A stretch of 60,096 nt of DNA, taken from the NCBI GenBank assembly GCA_902600225.1, contig CACKIH010000007.1:1-60096 (forward strand). The letters are read 5' to 3'. Position 1 is the first letter of the stretch. Every line of letters begins with the position of its first letter. Under the pieces are notes generated by a model. That model was given only the letters and a program-made list of their open reading frames with translations, had not been told where the DNA came from and did not search any database. Made by a program: the position numbers and the translations under genes. This DNA comes from an uncultured Alphaproteobacteria bacterium (lineage in GTDB: Bacteria > Pseudomonadota > Alphaproteobacteria > HIMB59 > GCA-002718135). This document shows positions 48,037 to 56,200 of the stretch, piece by piece.

Positions 48037-48882
48037 ATGCCAAATTTTGCTTATATAAATAACAAATTTGTAAATTTTAAATCAGCGAAAATTCATATAG
48101 AGGATAGAGGATTACAATTTGCAGATAGTGTTTATGAAGTTATCGCAGTTTTAGATAATAATTTAATTGATTTAGATTTTCATCTTAAGAGATTAAAATA
48201 TTCTCTTCGTGAACTAGAAATCAAATTTACAATTAATAAAAAAAACTTAACTAATATTTTTCTAAATCTAAAAAAAAAAAATAAAACAAGAAATGGTATA
48301 ATATATTTACAAATTACAAGAGGTATTCAATTTAGAGAACACAAATATAAAAAAAATTTAATCCCGACTTTGATTGTATACACAAGAAATAAAAGTTTTA
48401 ATTTACCAGGAAAAAAATTTGTAGGAGTAAAAACAATTACATACCAAGATCTTCGATGGAAAAGACGTGATATTAAAACAGTAAATTTACTTCCAAATAT
48501 TATAGCGGCAAACATGGCCAAAAAGAAAAACGCATATGAGGCAATTTTAATACAAAATGGAAAAGTAACTGAGGGCACATCTTCTAATATTTGGATTATA
48601 AAAAGCAATAATTTAATAACTCATCCAGCTAATTCCGATATTTTAAAAGGAGTTACTAGAACATCTCTTTTAAAAATAATAAAAAAAACTAGCCTTAAAC
48701 TAATAGAAAAACAATTTACCCATAAGCAATTAATTAATGCTGACGAAGTATTTTTAACAAGCTCTGGAAGTTTTATTACTCCTATTTTAAAAATTGATAA
48801 TAAAAAAATAAATAATGGTAAAATTGGCAATATCACATTGAAACTAGCAAAAATGTATACTGAAGCATGTATAAATGGATAA
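48037..48882 (+). CDS. dat: D-amino acid aminotransferase (PLP class IV)
   Basis: Fold-type IV transaminase of 281 residues. IEDRGLQFADSVYEVI, Lys147 (RRDIKTVNLLPNI) as PLP lysine, and Glu179 in VTEGTSSNIWI match D-alanine transaminases; branched-chain IlvE and 4-amino-4-deoxychorismate lyase are relatives and remain possible. A run of 12 A (48270-48281) encodes part of LKKKNK and could cause slippage. It ends 8 bases inside the next gene. Confidence 0.85.
   Translation: MPNFAYINNKFVNFKSAKIHIEDRGLQFADSVYEVIAVLDNNLIDLDFHLKRLKYSLRELEIKFTINKKNLTNIFLNLKKKNKTRNGIIYLQITRGIQFREHKYKKNLIPTLIVYTRNKSFNLPGKKFVGVKTITYQDLRWKRRDIKTVNLLPNIIAANMAKKKNAYEAILIQNGKVTEGTSSNIWIIKSNNLITHPANSDILKGVTRTSLLKIIKKTSLKLIEKQFTHKQLINADEVFLTSSGSFITPILKIDNKKINNGKIGNITLKLAKMYTEACING
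48270..48281 (+). repeat. 12-A homopolymer inside dat
   Basis: Twelve consecutive A residues occur within the coding sequence, read as a lysine run at about residues 79-82. The frame is intact as given. Such tracts are known sites of polymerase slippage in AT-rich genomes, so the gene could be subject to transcriptional slippage or length change, or the count could be a sequencing error. Confidence 0.9.
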
Positions 48883-49681
48883 TATAAAGCAAGAGGACAT
48901 TGAGGACATTTGTTTTAACGTAAGTCAAAATATTATATTGCCAAAATTTAGAAATTTATCAGAGGATGAAATTAATTATAAAAATGGATCTGATTTAGTA
49001 ACAGCAGCTGATATAGAGGCAGAAAAAGAATTAAAAAAAAATTTGTTAAAAATTCTACCTACTTCAAATTTTATAGGAGAAGAGGAATATTCTAGAAATG
49101 AAAATATATTAAATTTTTATAATGAAGATGCATATTGTTGGACTGTTGACCCAATAGATGGAACAACAAATTTTGCTAATGGTAGAGATAAATTTGCAAT
49201 TATGATAGCCTTAACATTTAAAGAAAAAATTTTACGTTCTTGGATATATAAACCATTAGATAAAATTATGTGTTCAGCAATTGTAAATGAAGGTGCTTTT
49301 ATCAATAATAATAAAATTATCACAAAAGAGGTAAATATAATTGAAGAAACTATAGGATCGATAAGTACAAAGTATTGGGAACCGGGACTTAAAGATAAGT
49401 TAAAAATATTTAAAAACATTTTTAAAGAAGTTAGCTCTTATAGATGCATTGGTTTTGAATATATAGATATAGGTATTGGCATTAGAAATTTTGCTATTTT
49501 ATCAAAATTATCTCCATGGGATCATATTCCAGGTATTCTTTTTGTCAGAGAAGCAGGAGGTTCTGACATTGATTTTGATAAAAATAAATATGACTTTACA
49601 AAAAAGAATAAGAATTTAATTGTCAGTAATTCAGAAGATTTGAATTTTAAAATTTTAGAAAAATTAGGAGAATATTCATGA
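48875..49681 (+). CDS. Inositol monophosphatase family protein
   Basis: Mg2+-dependent sugar phosphatase fold, 268 residues. Metal ligands are Glu70 (FIGEEEYS) and the motif WTVDPIDGTTNFANG with Asp92 and Asp95; the second motif SPWDHIPGILFVREAGG is also present. The family includes SuhB, histidinol phosphatases and CysQ, and the sequence alone does not say which substrate is used here. It overlaps the genes on both sides by 8 and 4 bases, so it is part of the packed 46.7-53.0 kb run. Confidence 0.88.
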   Translation: MDNIKQEDIEDICFNVSQNIILPKFRNLSEDEINYKNGSDLVTAADIEAEKELKKNLLKILPTSNFIGEEEYSRNENILNFYNEDAYCWTVDPIDGTTNFANGRDKFAIMIALTFKEKILRSWIYKPLDKIMCSAIVNEGAFINNNKIITKEVNIIEETIGSISTKYWEPGLKDKLKIFKNIFKEVSSYRCIGFEYIDIGIGIRNFAILSKLSPWDHIPGILFVREAGGSDIDFDKNKYDFTKKNKNLIVSNSEDLNFKILEKLGEYS

Positions 49682-50550
49682 GTATTAAAAATGTCTCTTT
49701 TATTGGCTTAGGAGTAATGGGTTACCCAATGGCAGGCCATCTTCAAAACAATGGTTATAATGTAACTGTATATAATAGAACAACTGTTAAAGCAGAAAAA
49801 TGGGTAGAAGAGTACAAAGGCAGCATGGCCAAAACTCCTGGTGAAGCTTCTCAAAATTCTGAAATTGTTTTTATGTGTGTTGGACGTGATGAAGATATTA
49901 TTGAAGTAATGGAAGGTGAAAGTGGAATTCTTACAAATGCAGCTCAGGGATCAATTATTGTTGATCACACAACAGCTTCTGCAGAGATAGCAAGAAACTA
50001 TTATCAAAAACTTAAAGATAAAAAATTGAGTTTTCTTGACGCTCCTGTATCTGGCGGTCAAGCAGGTGCAGAAAATGGTGTTCTTTCTATTATGATAGGT
50101 GGTGATGAAAAAGATTATAATACTGTAAAACCAGTTCTCACATCTTATGGTAAAGCCGTTGAACTTATAGGGCCTTCTGGTTCTGGTCAAATTGCTAAAA
50201 TGATAAATCAAATTTGTATTGCGGGATTAGTCCAAGGCTTATCTGAAGCAATGGCTTTTGGAAAAAAATCCAATGTAGATATGGAAAAAGTTCTTAGCGT
50301 TATATCCAAGGGAGCAGCTCAATCATGGCAGATGGAAAATAGATATAGAACTATGCTTGATGGAAAGTTTGATTATGGTTTTGCTGTAGATTGGATGCGT
50401 AAAGATTTATCAATATGTTTTAACGAGGCCAGCAAAAATGGCGCAATACTTCCTGTTACAAAAATAGTTGATAAATATTATGAAGAAGTTCAAAAAAATG
50501 GTGGCAATAGGTTTGATACATCATCCTTAATGACTCTTGTAGACAAATAA
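49678..50550 (+). CDS. 3-hydroxyisobutyrate dehydrogenase-like NAD(P) oxidoreductase
   Basis: Beta-hydroxyacid dehydrogenase of 290 residues. The Rossmann loop FIGLGVMGYPMAGHL (GxGxxG 10-15), the substrate motif DAPVSGGQAGAENG and catalytic Lys174 (GQIAKMINQ) are clear. Asn33-Arg34-Thr35 after the second strand suggests NADPH preference, as in glyoxylate/succinic semialdehyde reductases (GLYR, GarR). The true substrate is not determined. Directly abuts the DMT permease gene. Confidence 0.88.
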   Translation: MSIKNVSFIGLGVMGYPMAGHLQNNGYNVTVYNRTTVKAEKWVEEYKGSMAKTPGEASQNSEIVFMCVGRDEDIIEVMEGESGILTNAAQGSIIVDHTTASAEIARNYYQKLKDKKLSFLDAPVSGGQAGAENGVLSIMIGGDEKDYNTVKPVLTSYGKAVELIGPSGSGQIAKMINQICIAGLVQGLSEAMAFGKKSNVDMEKVLSVISKGAAQSWQMENRYRTMLDGKFDYGFAVDWMRKDLSICFNEASKNGAILPVTKIVDKYYEEVQKNGGNRFDTSSLMTLVDK

Positions 50551-51465
50551 ATGTCAAGAAACTTAATGTTAGCAGTCATATTGTTAATAGCCTCTTCTTT
50601 ATTTTGGTCAGGAAATTTTTTTTTTGGAAAAGTTGCTCACATAACTGATCTTTCACCATTTAAATTAAGTTTTTTTAGATGGTCTTTAGCTTTGCTTTTA
50701 CTACTACCTTTCACCATTAAAAGCATTTTGGTAAATTTTAAGTATTACAAAGAAAACTTTTTACTGATGACTACATTGAGTATTTTAAGTGTTACAATAT
50801 TTAACTCATTTACATATATTTCATTGCAGACAACTTTAGTTTTAAATTCAACTATAATGGCATCTACTGCACCTGTAATTATGATTGGTTTCTCTTGGCT
50901 AATGTTTCGAACTAAAATCTCTAAACTTCAACTAATTGGTATAATTTTATCTTTATTAGGTGCTTTAGCTATAATTTTAAAAGGAAATTTAAATAATCTA
51001 TATACCCTTAATTTTACTATTGGTGATATTTGGATGTTTGCTGCTGTAATATCTTGGTGCTTATATTCCGTCCTGTTAAAAAAGATGGATACATCAATCC
51101 CTCAACTAGCAAGTTTAGAAGTAATGATTATTATTGGCTTATTTTTTATTATTCCATTTTATCTTTTTGAATCTTTCAATGGTACCTTTTTACTTTCATC
51201 TTCTTATGACTTTTTCATTATTATTTATGTTGCTATCTTTGCAAGTATTGCTGCTTATTTTGCTTGGAACAAGGGTGTCTATTTAATTGGACCAAATAGA
51301 GCTGGTTTATTTTTACACTTTATACCTGTCTTTGCTGCAATTTGGGCAATAACTTTTTTAAATGAAAGTTTTGCAATATTTCATATTGTAGGTGTTTTTT
51401 TTATAATTACAGGAATTATATTATCTAATATAAGATTTAAAAATGAACAAAATAGTCAAAACTGA
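50551..51465 (+). CDS. EamA/DMT-family permease
   Basis: Inner-membrane transporter of 304 residues with about ten spans in two EamA repeats. SSLFWSGNFFFGKVA near the N-terminus and AWNKGVYLIGPNRAGLFLHFIPVFA in two pieces (AWNKGVYLIG, AGLFLHFIPVFA) are typical of the 10-TMS drug/metabolite exporters. Substrate is unknown; amino acid or metabolite export would fit the neighbouring dat and dehydrogenase genes but is inference. Its end overlaps msrB by 23 bases. Confidence 0.88.
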   Translation: MSRNLMLAVILLIASSLFWSGNFFFGKVAHITDLSPFKLSFFRWSLALLLLLPFTIKSILVNFKYYKENFLLMTTLSILSVTIFNSFTYISLQTTLVLNSTIMASTAPVIMIGFSWLMFRTKISKLQLIGIILSLLGALAIILKGNLNNLYTLNFTIGDIWMFAAVISWCLYSVLLKKMDTSIPQLASLEVMIIIGLFFIIPFYLFESFNGTFLLSSSYDFFIIIYVAIFASIAAYFAWNKGVYLIGPNRAGLFLHFIPVFAAIWAITFLNESFAIFHIVGVFFIITGIILSNIRFKNEQNSQN

Positions 51466-51838
51466 TCAGGAATGGAAATCTCTTCTCACAGAAGATGAAT
51501 ATTACGTAACAAGACAAAAGGGAACAGAACCACCTTTTTCTGGTAAAAATTTTGAAATTATTAATGGCGGTATTTTTAAATGTAAATGCTGTGGTAATGA
51601 ATTATTTAATAGTTCTACAAAATATGATTCTTATTGTGGATGGCCAAGTTTTTTTGAACAAATATCACCTGAAGCAATTAAAACAGAGACTGATAGATCT
51701 CATGGAATGGTGCGTATTGAAATTATGTGCGCCAAATGTGATGCTCATTTAGGTCATGTCTTTGATGACGGTCCAGAGCCTACTGGCAAAAGATATTGTG
51801 TAAATTCTCTTTCTATTAATTACGAAGAATTTGAATAA
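51443..51838 (+). CDS. msrB: Peptide-methionine (R)-S-oxide reductase
   Basis: Repairs the R form of methionine sulfoxide, 131 residues. Catalytic Cys119 is in GKRYCVNSLS; Cys65 (SYCGWPSFF) is a possible resolving residue. Zinc ligands are Cys47 and Cys50 (CKCC) with Cys96 and Cys99 (CAKC). AHLGHVFDDGPEPTG is the family signature. It starts within the DMT permease end and shares 8 bases with the MFS gene. Confidence 0.95.
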   Translation: MNKIVKTDQEWKSLLTEDEYYVTRQKGTEPPFSGKNFEIINGGIFKCKCCGNELFNSSTKYDSYCGWPSFFEQISPEAIKTETDRSHGMVRIEIMCAKCDAHLGHVFDDGPEPTGKRYCVNSLSINYEEFE

Positions 51839-53012
51839 TACTTTTTATACACTCCTATTTTCATCAATAGGTCATGCACTCATGCATATGTTTGCAGCAT
51901 TTTATTTTGTGATCGTTCTGACTATAGAAAAAGAATGGAATATTTCTTATGATCAATTAATTAGATTATGGTCTCTTGGAGCTCTACTAATTGGCTTAGG
52001 GGCAATTCCTTTCGGATGGTTAAGTGATAGATGGTCTCGTTCAGGAACAATGACAATTATGTTTATTGGAATGGGATTAGCCTCCATTTTATGTGGTTTA
52101 AGTACATCAGTTTCTTTTTTATTTTTTTCCTTATCTCTTCTTGGACTTTTCTGTTCAATTTACCATCCTGTAGGCATTCCTTGGGTGATTCATGCAGCAA
52201 ACAAACAAGGAAGAGCGCTTGGTGTAAATGGTATTTTTGGCGGGGTAGGTATAGGCTCTGGAGCATTTGTAGCTGGTACTCTAACAGAATTACTAAATTG
52301 GCAACTAGCTTTTATATTACCTGGTTTAATATCAATTATTATTGGGTTTATTCTTATTTACTTAATCATAATTGATAAAATATCTTACAAAAATTATTTT
52401 ATTAAAAATGATGATCAAGATCATTCGCGTAACGAAATGATTTTAATTGCATTAATAATGCTATTATCAATGTTTGCTCTTGGATTATCTTTTCACAATA
52501 CACAAACAGCCTTACCAAAAGTATTTGAAATACGAATTGGTAACACAAGCTCAATTCAAATTGGATTTATGATAGCAATTATCTATTTTATTTCTGGCGC
52601 TACAACATTTGTTGGAGGCCTACTTGCTGATCGATTTAATTTAAAAACTATTTACTTAATAGGTATATTTCTTCAGTTTCCTTGCTACCTAGGAATAGCT
52701 TACATATCTGGTTACTCTTTAGTAGTGTTATGTATTCTAGCTGCCGTATTTAATGCAAGTATTCTACCTACAGAAAATCTCCTACTTGGGAAATTTACAC
52801 CTCAAAAGTATCATGGTGTTGTATACGGAATTAAGTTTATTTTAGCATTTGGTTCAGGACCAATTTCAGTATTCTTAATTTCAGAAATATATTCCATAAC
52901 TTTAGAGTTTACTTATTTGTTTTTAATTAATGCAATAATGATGGCTATAGTTTCAATCTTTATTATTTTCTTACCCATTCAAGGTAATCAAAGAGTAGCT
53001 ACTCAGGATTAG
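51831..53012 (+). CDS. MFS transporter, fosmidomycin-resistance-like
   Basis: Twelve-span major facilitator of 393 residues. The first span with SSIGHALMHMFAAFYF resembles the LISLGHFxNH motif of the FSR (fosmidomycin resistance) subfamily, and PFGWLSDRWSRSG is the loop 2-3 motif. The start is TTG inside msrB; Met18 is an alternative but would cut the first span. Substrate unknown. The 3' end overlaps the convergent 75-residue gene by 14 bases. Confidence 0.85.
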   Translation: MNNTFYTLLFSSIGHALMHMFAAFYFVIVLTIEKEWNISYDQLIRLWSLGALLIGLGAIPFGWLSDRWSRSGTMTIMFIGMGLASILCGLSTSVSFLFFSLSLLGLFCSIYHPVGIPWVIHAANKQGRALGVNGIFGGVGIGSGAFVAGTLTELLNWQLAFILPGLISIIIGFILIYLIIIDKISYKNYFIKNDDQDHSRNEMILIALIMLLSMFALGLSFHNTQTALPKVFEIRIGNTSSIQIGFMIAIIYFISGATTFVGGLLADRFNLKTIYLIGIFLQFPCYLGIAYISGYSLVVLCILAAVFNASILPTENLLLGKFTPQKYHGVVYGIKFILAFGSGPISVFLISEIYSITLEFTYLFLINAIMMAIVSIFIIFLPIQGNQRVATQD

Positions 53013-53226
53013 ATTTTATTTCTTCAAGATAATTAATAACTTCATTAAATTTTTCATCAGGTATATCTTTATAGGTCATACCAAAATGATTTTTTACCTC
53101 TAAAGCAACATGAGCATAAGGATTTCTACCCTTTGGATGGTTAGGGTGATCAGGTAATTTTCCTTTTAAAAAATCTCCAGTTTCTTGAATTAGCTTCCAA
53201 ACTTTAGATGCGTTTTCTTTATTCAT
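52999..53226 (-). CDS. Small protein downstream of the nuclease-helicase
   Basis: A 75-residue protein I cannot assign. It has KVWKLIQETGDFLKG, then a Pro/His-rich DHPNHPKGRNPYAHVA, then HFGMTYKDIPDEKFNEVINY. The last part resembles the C-terminal helical segment of some phage antirepressor-like (ORF6C) proteins, which is only a visual similarity. The ATG follows the helicase stop by 5 bases, so the two are almost surely co-transcribed and could act together. Its end overlaps the MFS gene on the other strand. Confidence 0.75.
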   Translation of the reverse strand: MNKENASKVWKLIQETGDFLKGKLPDHPNHPKGRNPYAHVALEVKNHFGMTYKDIPDEKFNEVINYLEEIKSNPE

Positions 53227-53231
53227 AAATA

Positions 53232-56200
53232 TTATTTACCTAGAAAATCTATCCATCCTCTCCAATTTTTTTTGTATGATAGATAAGGATTTGATGGAAT
53301 TTTATATTTATTTTTAATTTTTATATTTAGTTTATTATAATCTTTAGCAGAATTAATCTTTAACTTCTTAACTATTTTTTTTGCCATATCATATGTAATC
53401 ATTTCACTATCATTACCAATATAGCTTTTACCTAAAAAATCTTTCCACCCTTTAAATTCATCTCTTGCTACAACTCTTAATGACAAATTTTTAGGTAACT
53501 TAATTTTTTTATTTTTTTTTAAATTTCTCCATTGCAAACTACTTTTCAAATTTAGTGATCTTGCAAATTTTCTACTTTCTTTAAAAGACATGTAACTATC
53601 TTTGGTAGTATAATTTGTTCCTAAATAATCATTTGATCCTTTATAATTTTTAGAGTAAGTAATATGAGGTACTAGTGGCAAGAATTCAATTTTATTTTTT
53701 TTTATATATTTTTGATACTCTGATAATTTTGTAAATTTATATTTTTTTATAAATTTTTTTGCTTCATCAAATTTCAAAATTTGTTTTTTATCTAAAAAAA
53801 CATGCCAACCTTTCCATTCATTTGTTTTTTTGTAATACAATTCGATAGCTTTTGGAATTCTATTATCAAAAGTATTTTTTTTATTTGAAAAATCTTTTGC
53901 TGATTTTATTTTTAAGTTAATTATATAAGCCTTAGCTTCTTTATAGGTAAAATATTCTACTTTATTCAGACTTAAGTATTTATTCCAACCTGGCCAATAT
54001 AAATGTTTTGTAAAATAAGATTTAGGATTTTGAGGTGTGTCTTTAATTTCATTTTTTTTAATATATTGAATATATTGAGAATAGTTTTTAAAATTAAATT
54101 TTTTTATAATTTTTATACATTTAATTAAATTATATTTTGTTTTTTTAACTCCAAGAAAATCGTAAGTATCGATCCAATCTTTTTTATAAAATTTATTATT
54201 ATGAGGCTCTCTAACTAGATTTAATTTAAATTTATTGATCTCATAAAAAGATCTCCATTGGTTCATAGTTTTAATATTATTTATTCTGGCAATTTTTTTT
54301 AATTCTTTAAATGAAGGAAATTTAGGTGCATAAAAAGACTTATTATTATATTCTTTGAAGTGTTTTCTTGGACTATATGGAAGACCTAAGCTGGGATTTT
54401 TTTTATTAAAAATTTTATATTCACGAAAAGATTTAATATTATTTTTTTTACATATTTTGCATAATTGAGCATAATTATATCGTCCATCATATTTGCGTGC
54501 TATTTTTCTTCCAGTTTTTAAAAAATTTCCCCATCCTGTCCATACACCTCTTGTTTGATAAAATGCATCAGGACTTTTTGGAATATTAAATGGAATTTTG
54601 TTATTTTTTATAAATTTTTTCCATTGTGTTCCTGATCTTATATTATTAATAATAGCAAATTTACTTGCCTCTTTTATTGTAGCAGCCTGAGATCTTGTTC
54701 TTGATTTTAAAAAGTAACCCCAGCCCCTCCATTCATTACTGTAAATAACATCAGCTGCAGCTGGAATATTTAATAATTCTTTAAATTGTTTTCTTCTATT
54801 TTTGTAATCATCTTGGTTCTTAAATTCATATTTTTCAAGAATATTGACAGCATCTTCAAATGATCGCCAATTACAAAAAGCAACTTTTTCCCAAATTTTC
54901 AAATTTACAGAATTGATAAATTTTTCAGAATCAACTCTATGTAAATTATTTAAACTTGTTATTCCATCTATGGGATTTCCACCTTTTGGTTTTTTTCCTT
55001 CAGATACTAACTTTAAATAATCAACTATTCTTCTATCAGATGTTGCCAGTGCTCTTACAGTAGTGGCAACATCATCAAAACCTTGATCAAGTGCAGAGTC
55101 AAACGTATTTTTCTTATTACTTGTTAATATTGGTATCAAAATATATCCAAATTTTTTCCCCTTTGATAATCTTAGAGCCCTTCCTGCAGCTTGCACTATA
55201 TCAATTTTACTTTTCTTTGGATCAGTAAAGCATACACAGTCAATAGCTGGTAGATCTACACCTTCTGTTAAGCATCTAGCATTCGTCATTAGTCCCTTTT
55301 CATTCTCAAATGTAGTCATTTCATTAGTTCTCTGAGATGTCGGCATGTCACCTCTAACATGGAAAGTATTAAGTTTTCCAAATTTAGGATATATTTGCGA
55401 AATAGTTTCTTGTTGTTTTTTAAAATTTTCTGCTCTTTTGATTGATCGATGAAATGATAAAGCATTTTTAATTTTAAGTTTTTTTATGGCTTTTCTAAGT
55501 GCTAATGCAGTTGCTAGTTCTCTAGCAGTAATGTCTTTTAGAACTTTTTTAACCTCTAAATATTTATTGCTTTGTGTAATTTCTTCAATTTCGGGATTAG
55601 AAATTCCAAATGTAATTACTTTATAATCTGAAATAATTTTTGGATTTGAGTTTATTGCTTCTTTAAAACTCAATTCGTATATAAGTTTTCCATAGTTCTT
55701 GATATTATCCATTGATAAAAAATTATTACTCTCACCTTTAAAAATTCTTTCAGTTGCAGTCATAAATAATCTTTTTTGAATTTTAATATTATTATCATCA
55801 ATTAAATGGGCCATCAGTTTAGATGAAGATCCTACAGTTTTATGAGCTTCATCCATTATTCCTAAATCATATCTAAATCCTTTTGATCCTAAGGCAGTAT
55901 TTTTACCAGATTGATAAGTCGTAAAAATAATTTTTAATTCACTCTTTTTATCTAAAAATTTTTTTATAATTATTGGATTAGTATCAACCTTAATTCCAAG
56001 ATCTGATGAATATGTTACAAAATTATCTTGTTTTTCTTTTACAGTTTCATCACTACAGACACATAACCAATCGGGTTCGATATTGTATAATAAAAATTCT
56101 CTTGTCCAAACTTTTAAAGTTTGTTGAAGTAAAGATAAACTTGGAACACAAACCAAAATTGATTTTACATTTAATTTTTTTGCAATCCAAAAAGCTGTTA

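Noticed and set aside
52031-52375. A 114-residue frame inside the MFS gene
   Set aside because: It is a shifted frame within a clear transporter gene, with aromatic-rich composition and no family motifs.
56070-56090. tRNA-like GGGTTCGATA string
   Set aside because: It lies in the helicase coding sequence and no cloverleaf or acceptor stem surrounds it.
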